In this document: one piece after another, positions 9,189 through 17,807 of the stretch
Numbering within the stretch: the first letter of the stretch is position 1
Layout of the letters: every line of letters begins with the position of its first letter
NCBI RefSeq assembly: GCF_010509075.1
Contig: NZ_CP048433.1
Coordinates: 2,232,001-2,296,000, forward strand
Origin: Collinsella aerofaciens ATCC 25986
Lineage (GTDB): Bacteria > Actinomycetota > Coriobacteriia > Coriobacteriales > Coriobacteriaceae
DNA: 64,000 bases
Reading direction: 5' to 3'
Position numbers and translations under genes: made by a program
Notes under the pieces: model-generated
The model's input: the letters and a program-made list of their open reading frames with translations, nothing else
Database searches by the model: none
What the model was told of the DNA's origin: nothing

Positions 9189-9455
9189 GCTGGTATTCCT
9201 ATCGTGTTTGCCGCCCCAGAGGCGGAGTCGTTCGGCAGTATTGTGGCACAGGGCGTCCAATGTTCAAACGTATTACATCATCCGTAACGTTTGGTAACAC
9301 TTCAATTGCCGTCAAATAGGGGCCCAGGTCGTGCGTTTGCCGTGCGCTGATGGCTGCGAGGGGCAAGAAACCCCATATAACGTGTACACTATGGAGGTTA
9401 TTTTCGTTCATTCACGCGGGTGGGCACCGGCTCCCCGCCAACAAGAGGGGGAACC

Positions 9456-11054
9456 ATGGATCAAAAGGCTTCCGCAAAGGTCCTCGTACTCGACTTTGGT
9501 GCGCAGTACGGTCAGCTCATTGCCCGTCGCGTCCGCGACCTCAACGTGTATTCCGAGATCGTCCCCTGCGACATCTCGGCCGACGAGATTCGCGAGATGA
9601 ACGCCTCTGCGCTCATCCTTTCCGGCGGCCCGGCCTCCGTGTACGCCGAGGACGCTCCGTCCATCGATCCTGCCATCTTTGACCTGGGCCTTCCCGTCCT
9701 GGGCTTTTGCTACGGCCATCAGATCACGGCCGTGACGCTCGGCGGCAAGGTCGGCCACTCCGAGGTGGGCGAGTACGGCCGCGCCACCATCACGCGCACG
9801 GCAGGCGCCAAGCTCTTTAACTCCACGCCCATAGAGCAGACCGTGTGGATGAGCCATCGCGACGCCGTTTCCGAGGTGCCCGAGGGCTTTACCGTTACCG
9901 CCAGCACCGACGTGTGCCCGGTTGCTGCCATGGAGTGCGTCGAGCGCAAGATCTTCACCACGCAGTTCCACCCCGAGGTCAAGCACTCCGAGTACGGTCA
10001 GCAGCTGCTGAGCAACTTCCTGTTTGAGATTTGCGGCCTGGAGCCCAACTGGAGCATGGACAACCTGGTTGAGACCATGACGGCCGAGTTCCGCGAGAAG
10101 GTCGGTGACGACCGCGTGATTCTGGCCCTGTCCGGCGGCGTCGACTCCTCCGTCGTGGCTGCGCTGGGCGCCCGCGCCGTGGGCAAGCAGATGACCTGCG
10201 TGTTCATCAACCACGGTCTGCTTCGCAAGGGCGAGCCCGAGCAGGTGGAGGAGGTCTTCACCAAGCAGTTTGACGTCGACTTTATTCACGTCCACGCCGA
10301 GGACCGTTATGCCGAGCTTCTGGCCGGCGTGACCGAGCCCGAGGAGAAGCGCCGCATCATCGGTACGCAGTTCTGGAAAGAGTTCTTCGCCGTGGCGCAG
10401 CAGCTCGAGACCGATGGCAAACCGGTCAAGTATCTGGCTCAGGGCACCATCTACCCCGACATCATCGAGTCCGGCGCTCGCAAGACGGGCGGCAAGACGG
10501 CCACCATCAAGAGCCATCACAACCTGATCCCGTTCCCCGAGGGCGTGCACTTCGACCTTATTGAGCCGCTCGACCACTTCTTTAAGGACGAGGTCCGCGC
10601 ACTTGGTCTGGCGCTGGGCCTGCCGGGCCACATCGTGTTCCGCCAGCCTTTCCCGGGCCCGGGTCTTGCCATCCGCATCATTGGTGCGGTCGACAAGGAG
10701 AAGCTCGAAATCCTCAAGAACGCCGACGCCATCGTGCGCGAGGAGCTCGACGCCTACAACCAGCGTCTGTTTGAGCAGACCGGCGAGCGCAACTCCGAGC
10801 ACAGCTGCTGGCAGTACTTTGCGGTCCTGCCCGACATTAAGTCCGTCGGTGTTATGGGCGACGAGCGCACCTACCAGCGCCCGATCATCCTGCGCGCCGT
10901 TGAGTCCAGCGATGCCATGACCGCCGACTGGGCCAAGCTGCCCTACGACGTGCTGGCCCGCATCTCCGGCCGCATCGTGGCCGAGGTTCCCGGCGCCAAC
11001 CGCGTCTGCTACGACATTACGTCCAAGCCGCCCGCGACCATCGAGTGGGAGTAG
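9456..11054 (+). CDS. guaA: GMP synthase (glutamine-hydrolysing)
   Basis: Converts XMP, ATP and glutamine to GMP, the last step of guanine nucleotide synthesis; 532 residues. The class I amidotransferase domain has its nucleophile in GFCYGHQI and the catalytic His/Glu in FHPEVKHSE. The ATP-pyrophosphatase loop is LSGGVDSS. The C-terminal dimerisation domain ends KPPATIEWE. ATG 9456 follows AGAGGGGGAACC. The last 16 bases before the stop are the attachment core of the integrated element. The coding end is preserved apart from the stop, TAG here and TAA in the right repeat. Confidence 0.98.
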   Translation: MDQKASAKVLVLDFGAQYGQLIARRVRDLNVYSEIVPCDISADEIREMNASALILSGGPASVYAEDAPSIDPAIFDLGLPVLGFCYGHQITAVTLGGKVGHSEVGEYGRATITRTAGAKLFNSTPIEQTVWMSHRDAVSEVPEGFTVTASTDVCPVAAMECVERKIFTTQFHPEVKHSEYGQQLLSNFLFEICGLEPNWSMDNLVETMTAEFREKVGDDRVILALSGGVDSSVVAALGARAVGKQMTCVFINHGLLRKGEPEQVEEVFTKQFDVDFIHVHAEDRYAELLAGVTEPEEKRRIIGTQFWKEFFAVAQQLETDGKPVKYLAQGTIYPDIIESGARKTGGKTATIKSHHNLIPFPEGVHFDLIEPLDHFFKDEVRALGLALGLPGHIVFRQPFPGPGLAIRIIGAVDKEKLEILKNADAIVREELDAYNQRLFEQTGERNSEHSCWQYFAVLPDIKSVGVMGDERTYQRPIILRAVESSDAMTADWAKLPYDVLARISGRIVAEVPGANRVCYDITSKPPATIEWE

Positions 11055-11264
11055 GCCGATAGGGTTCTGACCTGCGATTTTGAGTGCCGCACTGTGCCGC
11101 TGAGTTTCGTTTCGTACGAGAGTCATGGCAAAGCCGCCAGCGACGGCGTTGAGTAAATACGATAACCGAGCCTCCGTTCCCGCGTTGGGACGGAGGCTTT
11201 TTCTTTGCCGTTTTACTCCCTCTCACCTGCGATTTCGCGATTTACTCCCCGTGTTTCGAGACAG
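11038..11264. repeat. Left attachment repeat (attL)
   Basis: The stretch matches 47168-47395 with roughly 85-90 percent identity by eye. It begins with the 16-bp core and includes the guaA terminator and two TTTACTCCC boxes. Similarity starts abruptly at the core, inside guaA, and ends near GTGTTTC at 11251-11257. Confidence 0.85.
11169..11203 (+). terminator. Terminator downstream of guaA
   Basis: The arms AGCCTCCGT (11169-11177) and ACGGAGGCT (11190-11198) are followed by TTTTC. The same hairpin recurs in the right repeat. Confidence 0.9.
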
Positions 11265-11584
11265 CAAGGCACGGGGCGGTATTCGGAGGAATGGGAGTAA
11301 TGATTTATCCCTAGTGAGTAGACGCGCTGTTTTTGTCCCCGAGGGCGAAAACAGGCCGTTTCAGGGCCCGTGAAACTCAAATCGAACTCAATAGGCTTTT
11401 CGGCAGCCTCCGCACGGCGTTTCCCCAGGTGGTTAATGGGGAGTAAAGAATCTCGCCGTCCCAAGGAAAACGGGAGTAACCAGGGGAAATGCCGCGGCGT
11501 ACTGCCGCGTGCCGTCATATAAGCCACCGCGTCATTTACTCCCCAGGAGCGCCGAAAATGCCTTGACATGCAATGGGGAGTAAA
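11212..11584. repeat. Cluster of seven GGGAGTAAA boxes, candidate integrase arm sites
   Basis: The octamer GGGAGTAA or its complement occurs at 11212-11220, 11241-11250, 11293-11300, 11438-11447, 11472-11479, 11535-11544 and 11575-11584. The same sequence overlaps the guaA end (GGGAGTA at 11047-11053). The stretch has no gene. Repeats on both strands beside the crossover core, near int, are what tyrosine integrase arm-binding sites look like. Confidence 0.6.
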
Positions 11585-11671
11585 AACTCAGCAGACGCAG
11601 GAGCGGGCGGCGATCACCGCCTAGTCTGGCGTTCTGATTTGGTTGCGTTGATTGCAAAAAGCTAGGAGTCG

Positions 11672-12085
11672 CTACAGCGAGGCTTTCCAGTCCTCGTACT
11701 CGCTGTCGTCGATCTCGCCGTTCTCGAGCTGCGCGCGCTTCTCTGCCCACAGCTTGATGGCCATCGCGGCTTTGGGTGCGTGCGGAGCCTTGGGGTTCAG
11801 GGAGAGCCCCGAGCCGTCGGCTGCGGGCACGATGCCGAAGGAGTCCTCCAGCCGCACGAGCAGCGACATGAGGTCGCCTGCGGTCTCGACGCCGTAATCC
11901 TTGAGGGCGTTGACGGACACGCCGAGCGCTGCGGCGATGGATTCGAGCAGTTCGGGCTTCACGGCGCGGATGCCGCTCTCGTAGTGGCGCACGGCCCCTT
12001 CGGTCAGGCCGACCGCCTCGGCGAGCTGCGCCTGCGTCATGCCGCGCAACTTGCGGTACCGCCTTATGTTCTCGCCTACGGACAT
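11672..12085 (-). CDS. XRE-family regulator of the ICE integration module
   Basis: A 137-residue protein with an N-terminal Cro/CI helix-turn-helix at about residues 5-60 (MTQAQLAEAVGLTEGAVRHY holds the recognition helix). A C-terminal part of about 75 residues ends DDSEYEDWKASL. The start follows a strong GGAGGAGGG site; a TTG 60 bp upstream would only add leader residues. It is divergent from xis-int. Immunity-type repressors of this position keep xis and int silent in many ICEs, and the GTACG-rich gap between them is the likely operator. The boxes of the attachment cluster lie just downstream. Confidence 0.85.
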   Translation of the reverse strand: MSVGENIRRYRKLRGMTQAQLAEAVGLTEGAVRHYESGIRAVKPELLESIAAALGVSVNALKDYGVETAGDLMSLLVRLEDSFGIVPAADGSGLSLNPKAPHAPKAAMAIKLWAEKRAQLENGEIDDSEYEDWKASL

Positions 12086-12104
12086 GCGCCCTCCTCCTGG
12101 AATT

Positions 12105-12225
12105 ACGTACCCACACATCTTATCAGCGTACGCAAATGTACGCAATTCTATTGACAGTACAGATATGTACGTTTACTCTGAATCTGTAAACCGTACGTAT
12201 GCGTACGCTGTTGATAGGAGGAACC
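12105..12225. promoter_or_regulatory. Divergent promoter region with repeated GTACG motifs
   Basis: Between the XRE gene and xis, GTACG or TACGTA occurs at least six times. The best pairs have the form GTACG-N5-GTACG-like (near 12129-12143) and GTACGTATGCGTACG (near 12193-12207). TTGACA near 12151 may be a -35 box. Repeated half-sites between divergent genes fit an operator for the XRE protein. Confidence 0.6.
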
Positions 12226-12429
12226 ATGGACGAGAAGGTGGCGAAGACGCCGAGGCCGCACATGCTGGATGCCGACGAGGTCGCGGAGCTGCTGAGGATT
12301 AAGAAAGGCAGCGCCTACGAGGTGATCAGGAAGATAAACGCCGAGCAGGAGGCGCGCGGGCGCGTGGTGATCCGCGGGCGCGTCCGGAGCGACGTCTTCG
12401 ACGCCTTGTACTTCCCGGAGGTGGACTGA
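12226..12429 (+). CDS. xis: Excisionase-like DNA-binding protein
   Basis: A 67-residue protein with a MerR/excisionase-type winged helix: MLDADEVAELLRIKKGSAYE is the typical HTH_17 start. The C-terminal part is basic (GRVVIRGRVRSDVF). ATG 12226 follows AGGAGG; a frame start at 12199 has no such site. The integrase begins 1 bp after its stop, so the two are translationally linked. In tyrosine-integrase ICEs this protein bends the attachment DNA and directs excision. Confidence 0.8.
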   Translation: MDEKVAKTPRPHMLDADEVAELLRIKKGSAYEVIRKINAEQEARGRVVIRGRVRSDVFDALYFPEVD

Positions 12430-12430
12430 C

Positions 12431-13501
12431 ATGCCCGTGTACAAGGACGACAACAACGGCACGTTCTACGTGCAGTGCTACTACCGCGACGCCCGCGGCT
12501 CGAAGCGCCACAAGACGAAGCGCGGCTTCTCCTCCGAGGTGGAGGCCGCCGTGTGGGAAGGCCAGTTCAAGAGCCTTAACGGCGGGGCCATGGATATGAC
12601 GTTCTCCGAGTTCGTCGAGGTGTACGCCTCCGAGGTGAAGCCTCGCATACGCGAGCACACGTGGATCACCAAGGAGTACATCATCAACGACAAGCTCGTG
12701 CCGTTCTTCGGTGACATGCGCATGTGCGACGTGAGGCCGATCGACGTCATCAGGTGGCAAAACGAGCTCACCGAGCACCGGGACGCCGAGGGGAAGTCCT
12801 GGGCGCCGACCTACCTGCGCACAGTGAACAACCAGCTAAACGCCATCTTCAACCATGCCGAGCGCTACTACGGCCTCACCGACAACCCGGTGCGCAGGGT
12901 CGACAAGATAGGCTCGAAGAAGGGCGGCGAGATGCAGTTCTGGACCAAGGACGAGTACCTGAGGTTCAGCGAGGCCGTCATGGACAAGCCGCTCTCGTTC
13001 CATGCCTTCGAGCTGCTCTACTGGACGGGCATACGCTGCGGCGAGCTTCTGGCGCTCACGCCGTCCGACTTCATGCTGGAGAGCTCCCGGCTTCGCATCA
13101 ACAAGTCGTACCAGAGCCTCCACGGCGTGGACACCGTGACCGACCCCAAGACGCCCAAGTCGGTGCGCACGATCGTCATGCCCGCCTTCCTGCGCGACGA
13201 GATGGCGGACTTCATCGAACTGCGCGACGACGTTGCGCCCGACGAGCGCCTGTTCGCCGTGACCAAGCACTTCCTGGCCCACGAGATGGAGCGCGGGTGC
13301 AAGGCGTCTGGAGTGAAGCGCATCCGCGTACACGACATACGCCACAGCCATGTGAGCCTGCTGATCGAGATGGGCTTCTCCGCGCTGGCCATCGCCGAGC
13401 GCATGGGCCACGAGGCGGTGGACATCACCTACCGCTACGCGCACCTGTTCCCCACGAAGCAGGACGAGATGGCCGCCGCGCTCGACGGAGCGAGGGGGTA
13501 A
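12431..13501 (+). CDS. int: Tyrosine integrase of the ICE
   Basis: A 356-residue site-specific recombinase. The N-terminal 50 residues form the AP2-like arm-binding domain (GTFYVQCYYRDARGSKRHKT). A SAM-like core-binding domain spans about 55-155. The catalytic domain holds R202 (TGIRCGELLAL), H301 and R304 (HDIRHSHVS), H327 (RMGHEAVD) and the nucleophile Y336. All catalytic residues are present, so it should be active. It lies about 1.4 kb from the guaA attachment core and is the best candidate for integrating and excising the whole element. Confidence 0.95.
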   Translation: MPVYKDDNNGTFYVQCYYRDARGSKRHKTKRGFSSEVEAAVWEGQFKSLNGGAMDMTFSEFVEVYASEVKPRIREHTWITKEYIINDKLVPFFGDMRMCDVRPIDVIRWQNELTEHRDAEGKSWAPTYLRTVNNQLNAIFNHAERYYGLTDNPVRRVDKIGSKKGGEMQFWTKDEYLRFSEAVMDKPLSFHAFELLYWTGIRCGELLALTPSDFMLESSRLRINKSYQSLHGVDTVTDPKTPKSVRTIVMPAFLRDEMADFIELRDDVAPDERLFAVTKHFLAHEMERGCKASGVKRIRVHDIRHSHVSLLIEMGFSALAIAERMGHEAVDITYRYAHLFPTKQDEMAAALDGARG

Positions 13502-13506
13502 GAAGG

Positions 13507-13929
13507 ATGCCGTGCGAGAACAGCGCCCGCAAGCGCAGCAAGACGATGGCGTTTCGCTGCACGCCCGAAGAGCACAAGCTCATATGCGAGATGGCTGCCT
13601 GGAGCGGCATGCTCAGGCAGGACTACATCATCGCTAAGCTAACCGATACAGAGGTTGAAGTGAGGCCCTCCGTGAGCATGCAGAAGGCGCTGAAAGACTC
13701 GATGGTGGAGTTGGCCAAAGAGGTGAAACTGGCGGCCTCCTACGGCGAGTTGAGCGATTCTCTGCAGCAGAGGCTCGAACTTGTGATGAGGCTCTTCCTG
13801 GCGCTCAGCGAGCCGATAGACGCACCAGCGGAAGAGGAACCGCAAACGAAGGCGCCCTCGGCTGTGCCGAAGACGCCTGAAGCTGGCGCCGATGGCGACA
13901 TGAGCATCTTCGGGATGGGGCGCGGGTAG
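13507..13929 (+). CDS. Small MobC/RHH-like protein next to the integrase
   Basis: A 140-residue protein starting at ATG 13507, 5 bp after int, behind AAGAAGG. Residues 13-60 (KTMAFRCTPEEHKLICEMAA) have the look of a ribbon-helix-helix domain in relaxosome accessory and plasmid-type proteins: a beta strand with alternating residues followed by helices. A coiled helix follows, then a Pro/Glu/Ala-rich tail. It is probably co-transcribed with xis-int. A role in processing or regulation at the element end is inferred; the family is not certain. Confidence 0.55.
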   Translation: MPCENSARKRSKTMAFRCTPEEHKLICEMAAWSGMLRQDYIIAKLTDTEVEVRPSVSMQKALKDSMVELAKEVKLAASYGELSDSLQQRLELVMRLFLALSEPIDAPAEEEPQTKAPSAVPKTPEAGADGDMSIFGMGRG

Positions 13930-14012
13930 CGTAATATCCGAAGCTATCCTTGAAGAGTGGACGCGAAATTGGTTCTTGATCCATGTGCGCAAAAGCAGAA
14001 GATGGGACCCAT

Positions 14013-14033
14013 ACGCTGATGAAGGGTGATGAG
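14013..14033. repeat. hsdS 3' recombination repeat, copy C
   Basis: ACGCTGATGAAGGGTGAT plus three bases. It encodes ITLHQR on the minus strand and is the inverse of 18413-18433, 21 of 21 bases. Confidence 0.8.
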
Positions 14034-14508
14034 GCTGTCGAGGCGGGCGAAGTATTGACCAATTTGCTTCTGCTCTGCCGCAGACGGAACGGGAACACTC
14101 AACTCCATCACCTTGTTCTTGGAGATGTTGAATCTAGAGATTCCCTGAGCCAGCAGAGTGAGATCGGAACGAATCGAACTTGACCTGAGCATGTAGGCTA
14201 GGTAATGCGGGTCAAACGTTGAATCTTGTCTGTATCCAAAACAGAAGCTGTTGAGGTAAACATCATCCTGGTCAGAGAGCCAAACTGAGGACATGCCAAC
14301 TTCATCTGGCGTTTCGGAAGACACAGTGAAGAACGTGTCACCGTACGCAACTTTGTTTTGGCTTGAATCTATTTCGACTGTCTCGAGCCGCTTTGTGTCC
14401 GTCAGGGGATTGTCGAAGACATTGGTATACGGAACGAACCTAGCGTTGCCATGACCGAAATCTTCCTTGGTTTTACCGCTCAGACCGCCATAGGTTGTCC
14501 CACAGTTG

Positions 14509-14528
14509 CCCAACTTACGCTGTTCCCA
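14509..14528. repeat. hsdS 5' recombination repeat, copy C
   Basis: CCCAACTTACGCTGTTCCCA, encoding WEQRKLG on the minus strand. It is the exact reverse complement of 17888-17907. Confidence 0.85.
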
Positions 14529-14547
14529 GGTAGATGTATCTATGTCT

Positions 14548-14553
14548 TATAAT
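14548..14553 (+). promoter_or_regulatory. hsdR: Candidate -10 box of hsdR
   Basis: A consensus TATAAT lies 54 bp before the hsdR ATG in an AT-rich patch unusual for this region. The best -35, TTCCCA at 14523, is poor and lies in the hsdS repeat. Confidence 0.35.
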
Positions 14554-14606
14554 GATTGCCAATAGTTAAGTGCATAACTTTTTGCAGTTCGTAGATAGGT
14601 TTCGCC

Positions 14607-17600
14607 ATGGTTTTCGATAAAGAGGCCGCGTTCGAGGAAGCGGTCATCACCGTGCTGAAGCAGCACGGCTGGGACGACGCGGGGGGCGTGCTTCGCTATC
14701 CCACCGAGCAGGACCTCATCAACAACTGGGCGAAGATTCTATTCCAGAACAACGCCGACATAGACCGCCTGAACGGCTGCCCTCTCACCCAGGGCGAGAT
14801 GGCGCAGGTCATCGAACAAATCGAAACGCTCAAGACCCCGCTCGCGCTCAACGGGTTCATCAACGGAAAGACTGTCGCCATCACGCGCGACAACCCCGAC
14901 GATGCGCTTCATCTGGGCAAGGAGGTGAGCCTGAAAATCTATGATCGTCAGGAGATTGCAGCCGGCCAGAGCCGCTACCAGATCGCTCAGCAGCCTGTCT
15001 ATCCTGCGAAGAGCAAGATCTTGAACGACCGTCGCGGAGACTTGTGCCTGCTCATCAACGGCATGCCGGTCATCCATATCGAACTCAAGCGCAGCGGCAT
15101 CCCCGTCAGCCAGGCCACCGGTCAGATCGAGAAGTATGCCCACGAGGGCGTGTTCACCGGGCTCTTCCGCCTGACGCAGATCTTCGTGGGGATGACCCCC
15201 GACGAGGCGCGCTATTTCGCCAACCCCGGCACGGGCGCGTTCAACCCGAACTTCTTCTTCCACTGGGAGGACTTCAACAACGAGCCCGTCTGCGCGGGCG
15301 ACAAACCCGGAACAGACGAATGGAAGCGCTTCACCTCCACGCTGCTCTCCATCCCTATGGCACACCAGCTCATCGGCTTCTATACCGTGGCGGATAGCTC
15401 AGACGGCTGTTTGAAGGTCATGCGCAGCTACCAGTACTACGCGGCTGCTGCCATATCCGACAAGGTGCGCAGATGCAAGTGGGACGAGAGGCCCAAGAGC
15501 AGCGCCCCGGGGCGTCCTGGCGGCTATATATGGCATACCACCGGCTCCGGCAAGACCATGACGAGCTTCAAGTCGGCCCAGCTCATAGCTGACTCACACG
15601 ACGCCGACAAGGTTGTCTTCCTCATGGACCGCATCGAGCTGGGCACGCAGTCGCTCTCCGAGTACCGCGCATTCGCCGATGACGCCGATGACGTGCAGGG
15701 GACCGAGAACACGCAGGTGCTGAAGTCGAAGCTCGCGAGCGACGACCCCAAGAACCGCCTCATCGTGACCTCTATCCAGAAGATGAGCAACGTGAAGGCC
15801 GGCGAGGGCAGGATCACCCAGGCGGAACTCGACCGCCTGGCTGCCAAGCGGATTGTGTTCGTTATAGACGAGTGCCACCGCTCAACCTTCGGCGACATGC
15901 TCCAGGACATACGCCGGGCTTTCCCAAACGCGCTGTTCTTCGGTTTCACGGGCACGCCGATCCTCGACGAGAACCAGAAGAAAGGCTCCACCACCGCCAT
16001 GGTGTTCGGCGAGTGCCTGCACCGCTACAGCATCGCCGACGGCATCCGTGACGGCAATGTGCTGGGCTTCGACCCGTACATGGTGACGACCTTCGACGAC
16101 CACGACGTACGCGAGGCCGTGGCCCTCGAGCAGGCTAAGGCCTCGAGCGTCGGCGAGGCCATCTCCGACGAGCGCAAGAGCAAGGTCTTCTATCACTACA
16201 TGGACCAGGCGAAGGTCCCCATGGGTCCCATGGTTGACGGCGCTGGCAACCACATCAAGGGCATTGAGGACTTCCTGACCCGCGCTCAGTACTGGCCCGA
16301 TACGCCGCACCACGGCAAGGTCGTCGAGGACGTGCTGCGGCGCTTCCCTGTGCTTTCCCACGGCAACAAGTTCCACGCAATTCTGGCGACGAGTTCCATC
16401 CCCGAGGCTATTGATTACTACCGCGCCTTCAAGAGGGAGGCACCGCAGATGAAGGTGACGGCGCTCTTCGACCCAAGCATCGACAACGATGCCGGCTCCA
16501 CTGTGAAGGAGGACGCTCTGGTCGAACTTATCGAGGACTACAACAAAGCATATGGCCAGGAGTTTAACATTCCCACCTGGCCCGCCATGAAGAAGGACAT
16601 CTCAGCGCGCCTTTCCCATAAGAAGCCCTACGTCAACGTCGACGCCAACCGCGAGAGCCGCATCGACCTGCTCATCGTGGTGGACCAGATGCTCACGGGC
16701 TTCGACTCCAAGTGGCTCAACACGCTCTATCTCGACAAGGTCATCGACTACGAGAGCATCATCCAGGCCTTCAGCCGCACCAACCGCCTGTTCGGCCCTG
16801 ACAAACCCTTCGGCACCATCCGCTATTACCGCCGTCCCCATACTATGAAGGGCTACATCGAGGCCGCGGTGAAGCTGTACTCGGGCGACCGCCCGCTCGA
16901 CATGTTCGTGCAGAAGCTCCCGGACAATATCGCGCTGATGGACGCGCGCCTTCAGGAGATACTCATGGTCTTCGAGGCAGCTGGCGTAGGAGACCTCTCC
17001 AAGCTCCCCGCATCGCAGGAAGCCAGGCGTAAGTTCGCCAAGGAGTTCGTCGAGCTCAACGAGTTCCTCGAGGCCGCGAAGGTGCAGGGCTTCACATGGG
17101 AGCAGGACACCTATGAATTCGAGGAGGAGCCGGAAGAAGGCGAGCTGAGCGGCAAGTCCTTCTTCGTGCAGCCGGTCATCGACGAGCGGACCTACCTCAT
17201 CCTCGTGCAGCGCTACAAGGAGCTGTTCGCAGGAGGGGGCGGCCCTGGCGACGCGCCTGAAGCACCCTACGAGCTTGATGGTCATATAACTGAGATCGAC
17301 ACGGGGCTCATAGACAGCGACTACATGAACGCGAACTTCGAGAAGTGGCTGAAGTGCCTTGAGCAGGACGACGAGGGGCTCGCCGCCGCGCGCGAGGAGC
17401 TCCACCGATCGTTCGCGTCCCTGAGCCAGGATGACCAGCGCTTCGCCGAGCTGTTCCTTCACGACGTCGAACGAGGGGACGCCGCCCTGGAAGACGGCAT
17501 GACGCTGAGGGATTACATCACGACCTATGCACGCAGGGCGAAAAACGCTCAGGTCGAGCGAGTCGTTGAGGCGCTCGGCATAGATGGCGATCTTCTTGCC

Positions 17601-17807
17601 ACCATGGCTGCGCTCGACCTGGCGGAATCGAACATTAACGAGTTCGGGCGCTTCGACGATTTGAAGGACTCGGTGGACAAAGCGCGCGCCAAGGCCTTCT
17701 TTGAGCAGAAGGAGGGCAAGACGCTTCCCCTGTTCAAGGTGAACACCCGTGCGGCGGCGCTGTTGAAGAAGTTCATCCTGGAAGGCGGCTTCGACATCGA
17801 CGAATGA
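14607..17807 (+). CDS. hsdR: Type I restriction enzyme, R subunit
   Basis: The motor and nuclease subunit of a type I restriction-modification complex, 1066 residues, normal length. The nuclease motif HIELKRS lies near residue 157 after an upstream acidic residue (DLCLLINGMPV). The SF2 helicase motor has Walker A TTGSGKT near 309-315, DECH near 421, FGFTGTPI near 447, and motif VI in IIQAFSRTNR. The C-terminal helical part contacts the methylase core. The start ATG 14607 has only a weak ribosome binding site (ATAGGT). Its stop overlaps the ATG of an hsdS copy (ATGA), so the two are coupled. The methylase is on the opposite strand, an unusual arrangement. Confidence 0.95.
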   Translation: MVFDKEAAFEEAVITVLKQHGWDDAGGVLRYPTEQDLINNWAKILFQNNADIDRLNGCPLTQGEMAQVIEQIETLKTPLALNGFINGKTVAITRDNPDDALHLGKEVSLKIYDRQEIAAGQSRYQIAQQPVYPAKSKILNDRRGDLCLLINGMPVIHIELKRSGIPVSQATGQIEKYAHEGVFTGLFRLTQIFVGMTPDEARYFANPGTGAFNPNFFFHWEDFNNEPVCAGDKPGTDEWKRFTSTLLSIPMAHQLIGFYTVADSSDGCLKVMRSYQYYAAAAISDKVRRCKWDERPKSSAPGRPGGYIWHTTGSGKTMTSFKSAQLIADSHDADKVVFLMDRIELGTQSLSEYRAFADDADDVQGTENTQVLKSKLASDDPKNRLIVTSIQKMSNVKAGEGRITQAELDRLAAKRIVFVIDECHRSTFGDMLQDIRRAFPNALFFGFTGTPILDENQKKGSTTAMVFGECLHRYSIADGIRDGNVLGFDPYMVTTFDDHDVREAVALEQAKASSVGEAISDERKSKVFYHYMDQAKVPMGPMVDGAGNHIKGIEDFLTRAQYWPDTPHHGKVVEDVLRRFPVLSHGNKFHAILATSSIPEAIDYYRAFKREAPQMKVTALFDPSIDNDAGSTVKEDALVELIEDYNKAYGQEFNIPTWPAMKKDISARLSHKKPYVNVDANRESRIDLLIVVDQMLTGFDSKWLNTLYLDKVIDYESIIQAFSRTNRLFGPDKPFGTIRYYRRPHTMKGYIEAAVKLYSGDRPLDMFVQKLPDNIALMDARLQEILMVFEAAGVGDLSKLPASQEARRKFAKEFVELNEFLEAAKVQGFTWEQDTYEFEEEPEEGELSGKSFFVQPVIDERTYLILVQRYKELFAGGGGPGDAPEAPYELDGHITEIDTGLIDSDYMNANFEKWLKCLEQDDEGLAAAREELHRSFASLSQDDQRFAELFLHDVERGDAALEDGMTLRDYITTYARRAKNAQVERVVEALGIDGDLLATMAALDLAESNINEFGRFDDLKDSVDKARAKAFFEQKEGKTLPLFKVNTRAAALLKKFILEGGFDIDE

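Larger units (their letters stand above)
13944..14528 (-). pseudogene. hsdS: Half-size hsdS copy without a start codon (silent cassette)
   Basis: Minus-strand frame encoding one target recognition domain of a type I specificity subunit. It begins at the conserved WEQRKLG sequence and runs through a typical TRD with the FNISKNKVMELSVPVPS and EQKQIGQYFARLD motifs to the conserved LITLHQR, then 30 unrelated residues. Upstream of WEQRKLG the frame meets a TAA within seven codons and has no start or ribosome binding site. It points against hsdR. Its ends carry the same repeats as the other two hsdS copies, so it reads as a storage copy that recombination can move into an expressed position. Confidence 0.8.

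Noticed and set aside
9189-9455. Purine riboswitch before guaA
   Set aside because: No conserved purine-aptamer loops could be found in the leader; only short GC hairpins are present.
9408-11126. 572-residue minus-strand frame over guaA
   Set aside because: Low-complexity antisense product of a G+C-rich gene; guaA on the plus strand is certain.
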